Below, piece by piece: positions 19,548 to 28,904 of a DNA stretch of 64,000 nucleotides. The stretch lies in the NCBI RefSeq assembly GCF_002104995.1, contig NW_024468255.1, forward strand, positions 310,001 through 374,000, given 5' to 3'. The position numbers and the translations under genes were made by a program. The notes below the pieces were generated by a model that saw only the letters and a list, made by a program, of their open reading frames with translations, ran no database searches and was not told the origin of the DNA. The DNA is from Linderina pennispora. Its lineage: Eukaryota; Kickxellomycota; Kickxellomycetes; Kickxellales; Kickxellaceae. The stretch's first letter is position 1, and every line of letters begins with the position of its first letter.

Positions 19548-20975
19548 CTAAATACACAGGATTTCAAAGTCTACAGCTCGTTCGGGCTTGCCATAGCAGA
19601 TAAACGCGATTCCTTCGGCATCACCTTCCTTAGTGCCAGAAATATAGGCAAACCCGCCTGTGCGTTTTCGTGCGATATACATCATACCACCGGCATTGTC
19701 ATGGGCGGCCACTACCGGGATCCTGCCCAGTTCCGAGGCACGGAACGGCGCTGATACCTGGACCCACACTGCCTTGTCTTCGGGCATACACAGTGTCTCG
19801 TGCGGGCGGATCATGGCTGGCGCGCCGTTCTGGTTGACCAGGATCCCGGTTAGCTTTTTAGTCGACATCCCTACCACTGTCTTTCCGCGGCTGACTCCAC
19901 GCCCAACATACACAAGTTCGCCATTGTTTGTGCCAGCGACAAGCGCCTCTTCGGGAATAAACCTAGAAGCGTGGTTGTATTAGTAAAAGATACGTGAAAA
20001 TTATACGGTGTGACATGAGCGTATATGCAAGGCGATGGCATTAACAAGTAAAAAGATGGTGGGCGAATGCATGGCGGGCGTTGACCAACCCCCTCCCCAC
20101 CTACTGCCTTTCACTCCGCGCCGCCGCACATACACGTATAAAACAAAAAAATAGAGTGGGCCGGCGGGTATGCAGCACATGCAGATGGATTGGCCGGTTA
20201 GTATATGCATGTTGGATGCCTACCCTTGGTTATACGGTGCCCACTGCACATTGTCCCAATTGGGTGCATTCTGTTGCTGCTGCTGCTGCTGTGAATTGCC
20301 TCCATACAGCGTGCTCGAGCTCTGTGTGAATGGGTTATACGTAGTGTCGGTTATGCTCATGTTCTGCAGTGGCTGGTACGAGTACTGCGATGACACGCTG
20401 TTGTGCCGGGTAGGCCGGGATGTGGCGATAGACGGCGAGTATGGCGGCGGATCATCCAGTGTCTGTTGCTGCACTGGTGGGTAGCTGGGTGAAGTTGGTG
20501 TTTGCGACATGTGGCTATAGATGCTAGAATGCCTGGAGACTATGCTTTGCGCGTAGTTCAACTGTGGAGCACTGCCAGGCACCATAAAGCCACCGGGGCC
20601 AGGGGCCATGGGTAGTCCAAACGAGCCCTGGTTGCTCCACTGTTGTTGATGCGGGTAATGCTGTTGTTGTGGAGAGTAGGGTTGCTGTGGTGGGTATGGC
20701 TGCTGTGGTGGGTAGCCCATTGGCGGCAAGGACGCAAACGACATGGCGACAGACTGCGGTCCGCCCATCTGGGCATTCAAAGCCACGCTCATGGGCACAA
20801 CAAACCCACCCGGATCGCCTGGCATAAACTCGCTGCTATTTGCTGCATTGTTCGACGGCGAGTGCGAGCTGGTCTGTGACAATGGGCGAGCCGGCTCCGT
20901 AGGAGAATGCACCTCGGAGTCTTTGGCACGCGCAGCCTGGATGTGAATGTCCGCTTGAGTCTGTGTCGGGTACAT
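19548..20975 (-). CDS. DM9-domain protein 1 with Pro/Gln-rich leader
   Basis: Two exons, deduced from splice sites: exon 1 20975-20224, intron 20223-19963 (261 bp; GTAGGC donor, TACTAA branch site, CTTCTAG acceptor), exon 2 19962-19548. The join turns ...WAPYNQ into ...NQGFIPEEALVAG, which completes the first of two DM9 repeats. The exon 1 frame by itself stops exactly at the donor. The 388-residue product has a low-complexity N-terminal part with YPPQQPYPPQQPYSPQQ, a PPPY motif (DDPPPYSP, a potential WW-domain/Rsp5 ligand) and a Gln run. It ends with two DM9 repeats of about 70 residues (LVYVGRGVSRG; MMYIARKRTGG). There is no signal peptide. DM9 proteins bind mannose in oysters, but no fungal function is known to me. 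Confidence 0.8.
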
Positions 20976-21261
20976 AAATATTTTATTAAAAAAGTGGGGA
21001 GTGGAGGAGAGATTGGCGCGGGCCAGGGGCAGGGCTGGAAGCGCATATTTTTGCGTGATGGAAAATACATGCCAGTGCCTCTTATTGCCACTCGCCAAAT
21101 GGCCTGATTTCCAAGAAAACCCTCCGTGCTTGCGCTAATGATGTAAATGTGACCGCTCGACCATGCTGCAGACTTGGCATGTTGACAGCCGAACCGCAAC
21201 AGGAATGATTAGGTAAAACAATAGATTCAACAGGAATACGCATACATGTGGAATAAATAAG

Positions 21262-22593
21262 TTAGGGGGAGCACAAAACCAGGTACTCTTTTGTTCGCTT
21301 CTCCTTGCCGTTGTGCGGGAACAGCATGCCCTTCATCTTCTCCGACACTTTGCCGCCATACTCGTTGTCCTTGTGTGTGGTGCGTCCCGCAAACAGCGGG
21401 GTCCCGTCCTTCTCATTTCCGCATGCAAACGGCTTGCCGTGCTTCATTTTGGCCAGCTCGAGCCGGCCATCGACCGATACCCACTTTACACTTGAAACAG
21501 GGCCACACAAAACCTCAAAGTCGTGGAATAGGACGGGCTTGCCGTCATAGGCGATAACAAGACCGCCCTGTTTCTTGCTGACCATGCCGACTTGTACGCT
21601 CCCCTTGTAGTTTGAGCGCCCAATAAAGAAAGGGCTGTCGTAGTAGGTACCGGCGTTGATGGCGTTGTGGGGGATGTCAGGATTCCTAAACATGTTCAAT
21701 ATTTTATTTTCTGTAGAGCAGATAACGATTGTTTTTGATGCATGCAGGTGTAGGGATTGGGATGCTTACTGCTTGGTCACTGGCCGCCAGTTCAACCCCT
21801 GTTGCTGCGGTGGGCCTTGCTGCTGGCCCTGAGGGCGGTACTGGCTAGGACCAGGTCCGACAGATGCCTGTGCCTGGATTGGCGGCGGACGCTGCTGGTC
21901 TCCAGGAGCACTGGTGTTGGGCCGAGGCGGCTGAGACGACGGCGGTGGGCGGCTGTTGCCTTGGTTCGGGCGAGGACCAGAGTTGTTTGGTGGTGGGTTG
22001 TTGTTACGCGGGGGATACGGGGGTCTAGAATTGTCAGAGGGCGGATAGCCAAATCCACCGCCAGGGGGACCGTTTGCCGGGGGGTACCCGCTATTGCCAG
22101 GAGGATAACCGAATCCACCGCCGGGACCTCCAAAAGGAGGGCCGCGTGGAGGGTACCCGCCAGGGCCGCCGAAGCCTGGGCCGCCAAATCCAGGTCCGCC
22201 GGGCGGAGGGCCCTGTGGGGGATATCCGCCGCTGCTTGGAGGGTACCCACCATAGCCCTGGGGCCCGTTTGGCGGATATCCACCGCCCATGCCGGGGATT
22301 GCAAACCCGCCGATATCATCAGGCGGAGGTGGTGGGTACCCACCAGGGCCTCCGAATGGCGCACCACCGCCAGGGAAGCCGGGCATGTGTGTCGACATGG
22401 GGCCAGCACCTACCGATGGGTTGTTTGTGGACGAGTACTTTCTTGTGGGGCGGGGAGGCGGGCCGCTACTGCTGTTGTTGAGAGAGCGCGAGGAACTGTC
22501 GGGCGGGTAGCCACCAGAGTAATCGCTGGGCGGGTAGCCACCAGAATAGTCGCTCGGCGGATAGCCGCCGGAATAATCGTTAGGAGGATACAT
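21262..22593 (-). CDS. DM9-domain protein 2 with Pro/Gly-rich leader
   Basis: Two exons: exon 1 22593-21770, intron 21769-21686 (84 bp, GTAAGC...GTTTAG), exon 2 21685-21262. The phase-2 join gives ...NWRPVTKQ followed by NPDIPHNAINAGTYYDSP, restoring the Trp-to-P-x-N-A-x-x-G opening of a DM9 repeat. The 415-residue product has a 270-residue disordered leader. It starts with repeats of DYSGGYPPS and continues with GGYPP, GPGG and PPPP blocks. Two DM9 repeats follow (FFIGRSNYKGS and LFAGRTTHKDN) and the end is YLVLCSP. The architecture is the same as in DM9 protein 1, in tandem about 290 bp away, which suggests local duplication. It is divergent from ARP2. Confidence 0.82.
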
Positions 22594-23195
22594 TGGAAAA
22601 AGAGGGGTTTAGAGAGGAGAAAAAGGTTTTGCGTGCACCACTCATGTAAAGCCGTCGCCGCGCTCTTATATTTGGTAGCAGCTGTGGCCAAGGATTGACG
22701 CTGTCGTAATTTTGTCAGCAGCTGTTTTTCCTTTCAACCAAAGCTCCTTAGTCATGTGAAGGGCGGCTTTCAATTTTTCCTGGCCCAACGGGTCTGTTGG
22801 GTTGGTTGACACGCAGCGCCTGTCTTGCATTGAGCGTGGCTTGACAGAGCACACCAGTGGTGCTGGCTCTCTTAGTGGTGTGCGCTGCTGCGGCGGATCA
22901 GACCCGTAGAAATCAGTAGACGCACAGGAATCATGCACGTAAGGCTTACATTTGCGAGATCTATTTTTAGTCTGGGGATTTCTGGTCGCTAGAAGTTCTA
23001 TCTGGGCGGCCTTGGCAATTCTCTTCAAGCGTCATGCGGGAGCAAATTTAATTTTCGGCTGCCCAGATCCAGTAATCAGCCACTGGCGGAATAGGGGAGG
23101 CGGCCAAACCGTGATGCGGTGCCTGAAACCAGTCTGCATTTTGCACTTTCGTCATCTCTCAATTCAGCAACTATCCATTAAATCCACTTTATACA
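22594..23195. promoter_or_regulatory. Divergent intergenic region DM9-2/ARP2
   Basis: Shared upstream region of two divergent genes. A leftward frame of about 120 codons lies at 22666-23028. It lacks an early ATG and a known family pattern, so I do not call it. Confidence 0.5.
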
Positions 23196-24389
23196 ATGTC
23201 CAGCAAAAACGTGCTTGTCGTAGATAACGGCACTGGGTTTGCCAAGGTCGGTTATGCGGGCTCGAATTTCCCTGAGCATGTGTTCCCATCTGTGGTGGGC
23301 CGCCCCATGCTGCGTGCCGAGGAAGCCTCGTCAGTCGCCGATATGCCGTACCCGGTCAAGGATATCAACGTGGGTGACGAAGCCGCGGCCCTGCGTGCCA
23401 TCCTCGACATGTCGTACCCGCTGGAGAACGGTATCATCAAGAACTGGGAGGACATGCAGCACGTGTGGGACTACACGTTCTTCGAGAAGTTGAAGGTCGA
23501 CCCGACGCAGTGCAAGGTCCTGCTAACCGAGGCGCCGTTGAACCCAAAGGCCAATCGACAGAAGATGTGTGAGGTGATGTTTGAGCGCTACGGCTTCGAT
23601 GGAGTGTATGTGGCGATCCAGGCTGTACTGACGCTGTACGCCCAGGGCCTGCTCACGGGCGTGGTCATTGACTCGGGCGACGGCGTCACCCATATCATCC
23701 CCGTGTACCAAGGGTACTCTCTGCCGCATCTGACGAAGCGCCTGGATGTAGCCGGTCGTCACGTCACCCGCTACCTGATCAAGCTGCTGCAGCTGCGCGG
23801 CTACGCCTTCAACCGCACAGCCGATTTCGAGACCGTGCGCCAGATCAAGGAAAAGGTGTGCTACGTCAGCTACGACCTGGATCTCGACAAGAAGCTGGCC
23901 ACCGAGACCACGACCATGGTTGAGACTTACACACTGCCGGACGGCCGCGTGATCAAGGTCGGCTCTGAGCGCTTCCAGGCTCCCGAGTGTCTGTTCCAGC
24001 CCGAGCTCATCGACGTCGAGTCGGCTGGTGTCGCTGAGCTTCTGCTGAACACTGTACAGGCTGCACCCATCGATATGCGTGCCGACCTTTACAAGCACGT
24101 TGTGCTGTCTGGCGGCTCGTCCATGTACCCAGGTCTGCCGTCACGGCTCGAGAAGGAGACGAAGCAGCTGTACCTGCAGAATGTGCTTCACGGCGATGCC
24201 TCGCGACTCGACAAGTTCAAGCTGCAGATCGACGACCCACCAAACCGCCGCCATATGGTATTCCTTGGCGGCGCCGTGCTAGCCGATGTCATGAAGGACA
24301 ACCAGTCGTCGTGGGTTACAAAGCAGGAGTGGGACGAGATGGGCGTAAGGGCGCTTGACAAGCTTGCTGTCTACGAGATGCGCGACTAA
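23196..24389 (+). CDS. ARP2: Actin-related protein 2 (Arp2/3 complex)
   Basis: A 397-residue actin-fold protein of the Arp2 class. It forms the pseudo-dimer with Arp3 that nucleates branched actin filaments at endocytic patches. Nucleotide-binding loops are visible: [30 protein letters not shown] and [18 protein letters not shown]. Arp2-specific wording includes [46 protein letters not shown] and [17 protein letters not shown]. Full length, intronless, and the codon bias is strongly C/G-ending, consistent with high expression. It converges on the Cup1-like gene. Confidence 0.96.
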   Translation: MSSKNVLVVDNGTGFAKVGYAGSNFPEHVFPSVVGRPMLRAEEASSVADMPYPVKDINVGDEAAALRAILDMSYPLENGIIKNWEDMQHVWDYTFFEKLKVDPTQCKVLLTEAPLNPKANRQKMCEVMFERYGFDGVYVAIQAVLTLYAQGLLTGVVIDSGDGVTHIIPVYQGYSLPHLTKRLDVAGRHVTRYLIKLLQLRGYAFNRTADFETVRQIKEKVCYVSYDLDLDKKLATETTTMVETYTLPDGRVIKVGSERFQAPECLFQPELIDVESAGVAELLLNTVQAAPIDMRADLYKHVVLSGGSSMYPGLPSRLEKETKQLYLQNVLHGDASRLDKFKLQIDDPPNRRHMVFLGGAVLADVMKDNQSSWVTKQEWDEMGVRALDKLAVYEMRD

Positions 24390-24441
24390 AGTACCATCAC
24401 ATTTCTCTCTTTGGTTTCTCCATATATTCCCTGTTGCACTT

Positions 24442-25335
24442 TTAGAGGCCTGCTAGATCGATTAGGTTGGCCAGAGATGGCTTCTTTTTGCCCGCCAGCG
24501 GCGACCTGATGAACGAATATGCCGCCTTGGGAATCATGTCGGGCGTCGTGTCGCTGGCGTTGCGGCGCACGATATCCTTGCGGTACTTTGTCGGATTCAG
24601 CACCTCTGTTTCTGTGATCTCCATAGCCGGCATCCTGGTCAGAAGCTCCCGGTAAAACCGCTGCACCTGCCGCTTGTGCGGCACCTTGACCCACCGCTGC
24701 TCCCACTGTCTCAGCACCTCCTTCTCCTTTGCCGACAACCCCTTTGTACTATCAACAACCCCGGTCTTTGCAAACTCCTCGACCATCTCTAGCGTCTCCC
24801 GGTCGACGGGGGGTACCACCTTCCACTTCACTTCCTCCCACCTCTTGTCCTGCATTTTGGCAACATTCAGCTTGTTCCTTGACTTCAGCACATTGACGTT
24901 GACCTCCAGCTTGTCTCCAAGCTGCTCACTCGCGATCGCATAAAATGCCGGTCGATACTTTTTGACATTGCTGAGACTTCCAAACACCTGCTCCCGCTTG
25001 CCCACACCCGCCATGGCACGCATCAAATCGATCCGCAGCGGCCCTTTGCGACCATACCCGAACTCCAGCAGACTGACAGCGTCTGCATACCGATGCGTGT
25101 TGGCGCGTTCGAGCAGGCGCAGCGCCGAGCGGGCTTTCCGGAGCTTTTTGTGTGCACGCATGGGGAGTTTGTCACGCGAGTTGCTGCGGAATTTCTCCTG
25201 GGCAAAAGTTTTGATGAAGGTGCGTGTAGGGAGGTCGAAGAATTTGCGCGCCTCTTTGAGGATTCCACGGTATACTGGCACAACCATTTCACGGGTTGGC
25301 ATTGGACTACGCCTGGCCGCTAGTAGAAACTCCAT
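24442..25335 (-). CDS. LYR-motif protein, Cup1-like
   Basis: A 297-residue protein whose first 110 residues match the LYR-type fold of the fungal Cup1-like group: VPVYRGILKEARKFFD, then FRSNSRDKLPMRAHKKL, then LRLLERANTHRYADAVSLL and FGYGRKGPLR. The rest is basic with a WEEVKWKVVPPVDRETLEM motif and a C-terminal KKPSLANLIDL. LYR proteins are usually mitochondrial assembly factors that bind acyl carrier protein. S. pombe Cup1 is mitochondrial and its silencing has been linked to caffeine resistance. The N-terminus MEFLLAARRSP could target mitochondria. I infer mitochondrial location, and the client protein is unknown. Confidence 0.7.
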   Translation of the reverse strand: MEFLLAARRSPMPTREMVVPVYRGILKEARKFFDLPTRTFIKTFAQEKFRSNSRDKLPMRAHKKLRKARSALRLLERANTHRYADAVSLLEFGYGRKGPLRIDLMRAMAGVGKREQVFGSLSNVKKYRPAFYAIASEQLGDKLEVNVNVLKSRNKLNVAKMQDKRWEEVKWKVVPPVDRETLEMVEEFAKTGVVDSTKGLSAKEKEVLRQWEQRWVKVPHKRQVQRFYRELLTRMPAMEITETEVLNPTKYRKDIVRRNASDTTPDMIPKAAYSFIRSPLAGKKKPSLANLIDLAGL

Positions 25336-25956
25336 GGTGTATTGAGCGAAAGAGAAGGAATGGCGAGGGCTTTCATAGAAAAATATTGAAGGCTGTTGAG
25401 ATTACGGCGATCACGTTTCGCATATTGTGGAGTCCATATGACAAACTGCCAGACTATGGCAATTCCATATCGACATTTTTCTAACTTGCCACAAGGCGGG
25501 TGCATGCAAAAATACTACAGTTTGCTACATACCTAGTGTGCACTTGATACGCGGAAGTTGTTGATACAGGTTTCAAGCCCTCGTCCGCTCGTAGCATTCC
25601 ATCGCCACAGCCCCAAAACTCAGTCAAGGCTACTTGGCTGCCTTCCATCTATTGAGCATGGCCTTGGCTCTCACTTCTTCACGGCTCAGCCTGGTTTATG
25701 TCTCCGGCCAACGCTCTGCCACTTGCCTCGTCTTCTGGCTTGGAGGGACCCATCCTACCACTCCTTCGATGGCCACAACACAGGGGTTTCACAAACTGGA
25801 TACACGAAGCTTTTATGCAGTTGGTAAAACAAACAATTCCCATTTCGGGGGCGTGTGAGCATGCCTTGTCTGGCCTTGAGCATCCTGCCACTCGACAATA
25901 GCAGATAAATGGTGTTGTGTGGAAAATGACAAAAAAGAACCCTAGAGAAGCACTAC
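25336..25956. other. Intergenic, no gene seen
   Basis: Spacer between the Cup1-like start and the 3' end of the third DM9 gene. Short overlapping frames on both strands have no family character. Confidence 0.5.
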
Positions 25957-26604
25957 CTAGTTCGTATACGCAAGGACCTGGTACTCCTTGGTGTCGCGCT
26001 CCTTGTGGCCATACGGGTACGACATGCCCTTCTTGATATGGGGGGCGCACTTGCCCAGCTGCTGCGATCCCTCCACCAATGTCTTTGCAACGTACAGCGG
26101 CTCGCCGGTCTCCTCGTGGCCGGCCTGCACGGGCACGAATCCCTGGATGCTTAGAGAACCCTCCTGCTTAACCCACCGCAGTTGGCTGGCGTCGCCCACC
26201 AACACCTGGTAGTCGCTGACGTTTATCTCGTCGTGGCCCCAGCCGATGGCGCACCCGCCCTTCTGGATATGTGGGCCAGCCTTGCCCGGGTGCAGACCGC
26301 CCTTGTACATAGCGCGGGCCACAAACAGCGGCTTGCCGTCGCGCTCGATACCACCCTGGACGGCGTTCGGTGGGATGTGTCCATTGGAGCACGACACCCA
26401 CTGGAACCCGCGGTTGCCAGTGCCAGCACGGCCACCCGGGGGTCCACCCTGCGGGCCGCCTTGAGGAGGGCCGCCTTGAGGAGGGCCGCCATATGGTCCG
26501 CCCTGGCGAGGGGGAGGTCCACCGGGGCCGCCCTGCATGAAACCTCCAGGAGGAGGAGGTCCGCCGTAGCCGCCCTGCTGCTGGTGTCCGTAGTTTCCTT
26601 GCAT
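25957..26604 (-). CDS. DM9-domain protein 3 with Gly/Pro-rich leader
   Basis: A 215-residue single-exon protein. Residues 1-65 are Gly/Pro/Gln-rich (GGPPQGGPPQGGPQGGPPGG). Then come two clean DM9 repeats. The first opens FQWVSCSNGHIPPNAVQGG and continues LFVARAMYKGGLHPGKAGPH. The second has LYVAKTLVEGSQQLGKCAPH. Each ends with an acid/aromatic phrase, YQVLVG or YQVLAY. No signal peptide or membrane segment. It is shorter than DM9 proteins 1 and 2 and lacks their intron. It lies 3.3 kb from them on the same strand, separated by ARP2 and the Cup1-like gene. Confidence 0.88.
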   Translation of the reverse strand: MQGNYGHQQQGGYGGPPPPGGFMQGGPGGPPPRQGGPYGGPPQGGPPQGGPQGGPPGGRAGTGNRGFQWVSCSNGHIPPNAVQGGIERDGKPLFVARAMYKGGLHPGKAGPHIQKGGCAIGWGHDEINVSDYQVLVGDASQLRWVKQEGSLSIQGFVPVQAGHEETGEPLYVAKTLVEGSQQLGKCAPHIKKGMSYPYGHKERDTKEYQVLAYTN

Positions 26605-27075
26605 GCTGATGGTGATGATGTGAGGTAGCGAAAAAGTATATTAGTGTGAAGGCACGCACTTCGTTTGCAGATGTCTGATACTCCATCCGACCACCAAGAC
26701 CCTAGCTGTCTTTTTATAGCATTCCTCCAATCCTCCTCACATCCCCCCTAGTCCAGACGATATACTGCCGCGCTATTCGCTTCAAGCACATGCTGGTTGT
26801 ACGCAGCTGCAAAGCCTATGGGGGCGAAAATCGAGGCTGTGAGTGACGTTATACAGTCGTATTGTGCCTTCCGTTTTGATTGCGGTTTTTGGCCAAATGT
26901 CTTGGCGCTGTGCTGTGGGCAGGACAAAAATGCATATTTTTAGCAAAGTCTGTTCGCACGCATGCATTCATGGGTCTTCACGGTTGGTCGCAAAGACAGC
27001 GGTGCCCCTGTTGCACGCGATATTCCCAAATGCAGGCATTTTCAACACCAGTCTTGTATTCATTCAAACAAACAT
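26605..27075. other. Intergenic, no gene seen
   Basis: Upstream region of DM9 gene 3 and 3' flank of bL27m. No coding or RNA feature is visible. Confidence 0.5.
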
Positions 27076-27543
27076 CTACTGGCTGCTCGCTTGCTGCTGC
27101 TTCATCTGCTCCCACATCTCGCGCTCCTCCCGGAACACCTTGTTGCGGTCCACAAGGAAAAAGCCCCTCACGCGCTTCTCATACGGGCTGCGGGGGAACG
27201 CGTTATCAGCCTTGTCCAGTGCAACCGCCATGTACCGCCTCCCCTCCTTGATCGTCGAGTCGGTGTACACCTTAACATACCCAGGCTGCAGCGCAAACAG
27301 AGTGTGGTCCTTTCCGATACCGACGTTCTCGCCAGGGTGGAACTTGGTGCCGCGCTGGCGCACAAGGATGTTGCCTGGGATAACATACTCGTTCTGCTGC
27401 TTCTTTACGCCCAGCCGCCGGCCGATCGAGTCGCGGCCGTTACGCGACGATCCACCGGTCTTCTTGGACGCAAAGCGCACCTGCTGGCACAGCGACTGGA
27501 ACTGCGTGTGGGAATTAACTTCGGCGAGAACGCTCCGGAACAT
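27076..27543 (-). CDS. MRPL2: Mitochondrial ribosomal protein bL27m
   Basis: A 155-residue protein with an N-terminal presequence ending about VRFASKK. The bacterial-type L27 domain follows: [20 protein letters not shown], then [20 protein letters not shown] and [16 protein letters not shown]. It is a component of the mitochondrial large ribosomal subunit near the peptidyl transferase centre. The ATG at 27543 is chosen because the longer open frame upstream reads into the promoter and has no targeting character. The C-terminal extension ([12 protein letters not shown]) is typical of mitochondrial forms. It is divergent from RAD1 across 277 bp. Confidence 0.93.
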   Translation of the reverse strand: MFRSVLAEVNSHTQFQSLCQQVRFASKKTGGSSRNGRDSIGRRLGVKKQQNEYVIPGNILVRQRGTKFHPGENVGIGKDHTLFALQPGYVKVYTDSTIKEGRRYMAVALDKADNAFPRSPYEKRVRGFFLVDRNKVFREEREMWEQMKQQQASSQ

Positions 27544-27820
27544 TTTTGTTGTTTTTGGTACTGAGAAAGTGAATCGAATTTCGAGGGCTGCAGAGTTAGA
27601 GAAATTCGCGACCCAGCAGTCAAAAGCAGTTGGAGGTTTTTTTACTATCAGCAAAGCCACCATGATCAGCGGTCTTGATCACCGACTGCACCCATATGAT
27701 TAGATTTTGGACTGCGCATTCTGAATAACGGGCAATATCCGACACCACTGCCTGCCAGCTCTCTACACATCTCTCTACTCCTCCGCTCTAGATATTTCTG
27801 TACTCACACTACCCCCAGCA

Positions 27821-28810
27821 ATGGCCGAAGCCGATACTCCCAATGAGCCTATTCTATTCACGGCACGGCTCAACAACGTGCGTCCGCTAGTCAACCTGCT
27901 GCGCACAATTAGCTTTCGCCCGCGCACGCTCTGCGCAATAAACCAGAGCGGCATGATGTTCTCTGTCGAAGACTCGCAATGTGTTGTGGCCCAGGCATAT
28001 TTGCGTCCAACCCTATTCGCAGCATTCAGCTATAACTTTGCTGCAGCGCCCAACAATGCCAATGCTGCTATTGCCGGCGACAGCAACGGCAATGACAACG
28101 ACGAGATGGAAACCGATGATGTTGCCAGCGAAATCACCCAGGTCTCACTTCCCCTCGACAACCTTATAGAGTGCCTGACACTCTTTTACGGGCCTTCTGG
28201 CAGCACCTCTCACAGTAACCAGCCCGGCCCTATGGTGTCCAACCTGTCGGCAAACAACCCTTTAGATCTGCGCGGCGCTACGACGGTTCAAATCGGGTAC
28301 AAGGGCGAAGGCAATGATTTCGAAATGATGCTTGAGGAACGTGGCACAATCTCTGTATGTCGTCTGGCTACATTCGTGCCGGAACAGCCGGTAGACCTTG
28401 AGTTTTCTCGGCACCCGGTAATTCAGCAACTTACCATACGCTCAGAATGGCTGCGGGATGCCTTCAATGAGCTTGATCCAACCAGCGAGTCGGTGACCAT
28501 TGGGATCGCCAGCACGGCACCATACTTCCGCATCGCCACTGTAGGAGAAAACGGCAGCACGGAGATGACGTATTCACAAGAGAATCAGATCCTGGATGCG
28601 TTCTTTTGCAGTGAGGAGCAAGAGAATCGCTACAAGCTGCCGCTAATCCTTAAATGCCGCCAAGCGCTGGCTCTGTCGGACAAGACCAAGATCAAAGTCA
28701 ACCAGCGTGGGTTCTTGACGCTACAGTTCATGATTCCGACCGATGTGGATGTCTCGTTCGTCGACTTTGTGTTTGCACCCCTTGTCCATGCCGATGAAAC
28801 TATTAGCTAG
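27821..28810 (+). CDS. RAD1: Rad1 subunit of the 9-1-1 checkpoint clamp
   Basis: A 329-residue PCNA-like protein of the Rad9-Hus1-Rad1 clamp (fission yeast and human Rad1 nomenclature; Rad17 in budding yeast), loaded at DNA damage to activate the checkpoint kinase. It starts with the PCNA-like strand FTARLNNVRPLVNLLRTISF. Then come INQSGMMFSVEDSQCVVAQAYL, the repeat-linking QVSLPLDNLIECLTLFYG and the second domain with LTIRSEWLRDAFNELD. It closes with LTLQFMIPTDVDVSFVDFVF. An acidic insert (GNDNDEMETDD) splits the first domain, which is unusual but loop-located. Intronless. It converges on the giant chromodomain gene. Confidence 0.92.
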   Translation: MAEADTPNEPILFTARLNNVRPLVNLLRTISFRPRTLCAINQSGMMFSVEDSQCVVAQAYLRPTLFAAFSYNFAAAPNNANAAIAGDSNGNDNDEMETDDVASEITQVSLPLDNLIECLTLFYGPSGSTSHSNQPGPMVSNLSANNPLDLRGATTVQIGYKGEGNDFEMMLEERGTISVCRLATFVPEQPVDLEFSRHPVIQQLTIRSEWLRDAFNELDPTSESVTIGIASTAPYFRIATVGENGSTEMTYSQENQILDAFFCSEEQENRYKLPLILKCRQALALSDKTKIKVNQRGFLTLQFMIPTDVDVSFVDFVFAPLVHADETIS

Positions 28811-28904
28811 ATTGCATGTATTGTCGCAATTCATGTCGACCATTGCGGAGTTAGATGGTGACGAATATATATTGTGATTTACATAAGCATAGTATGCGAT
28901 TTAA

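Noticed and set aside
21757-22698. 313-codon rightward open frame rich in Arg, Trp and Ala
   Set aside because: Antisense of the Pro/Gly-rich leader of DM9 protein 2; GC-rich repeats keep several frames open.
22666-23028. 120-codon leftward frame between DM9 gene 2 and ARP2
   Set aside because: No ATG near its beginning, an in-frame stop just upstream and no recognisable family; could be a real small exon, but I cannot support it.
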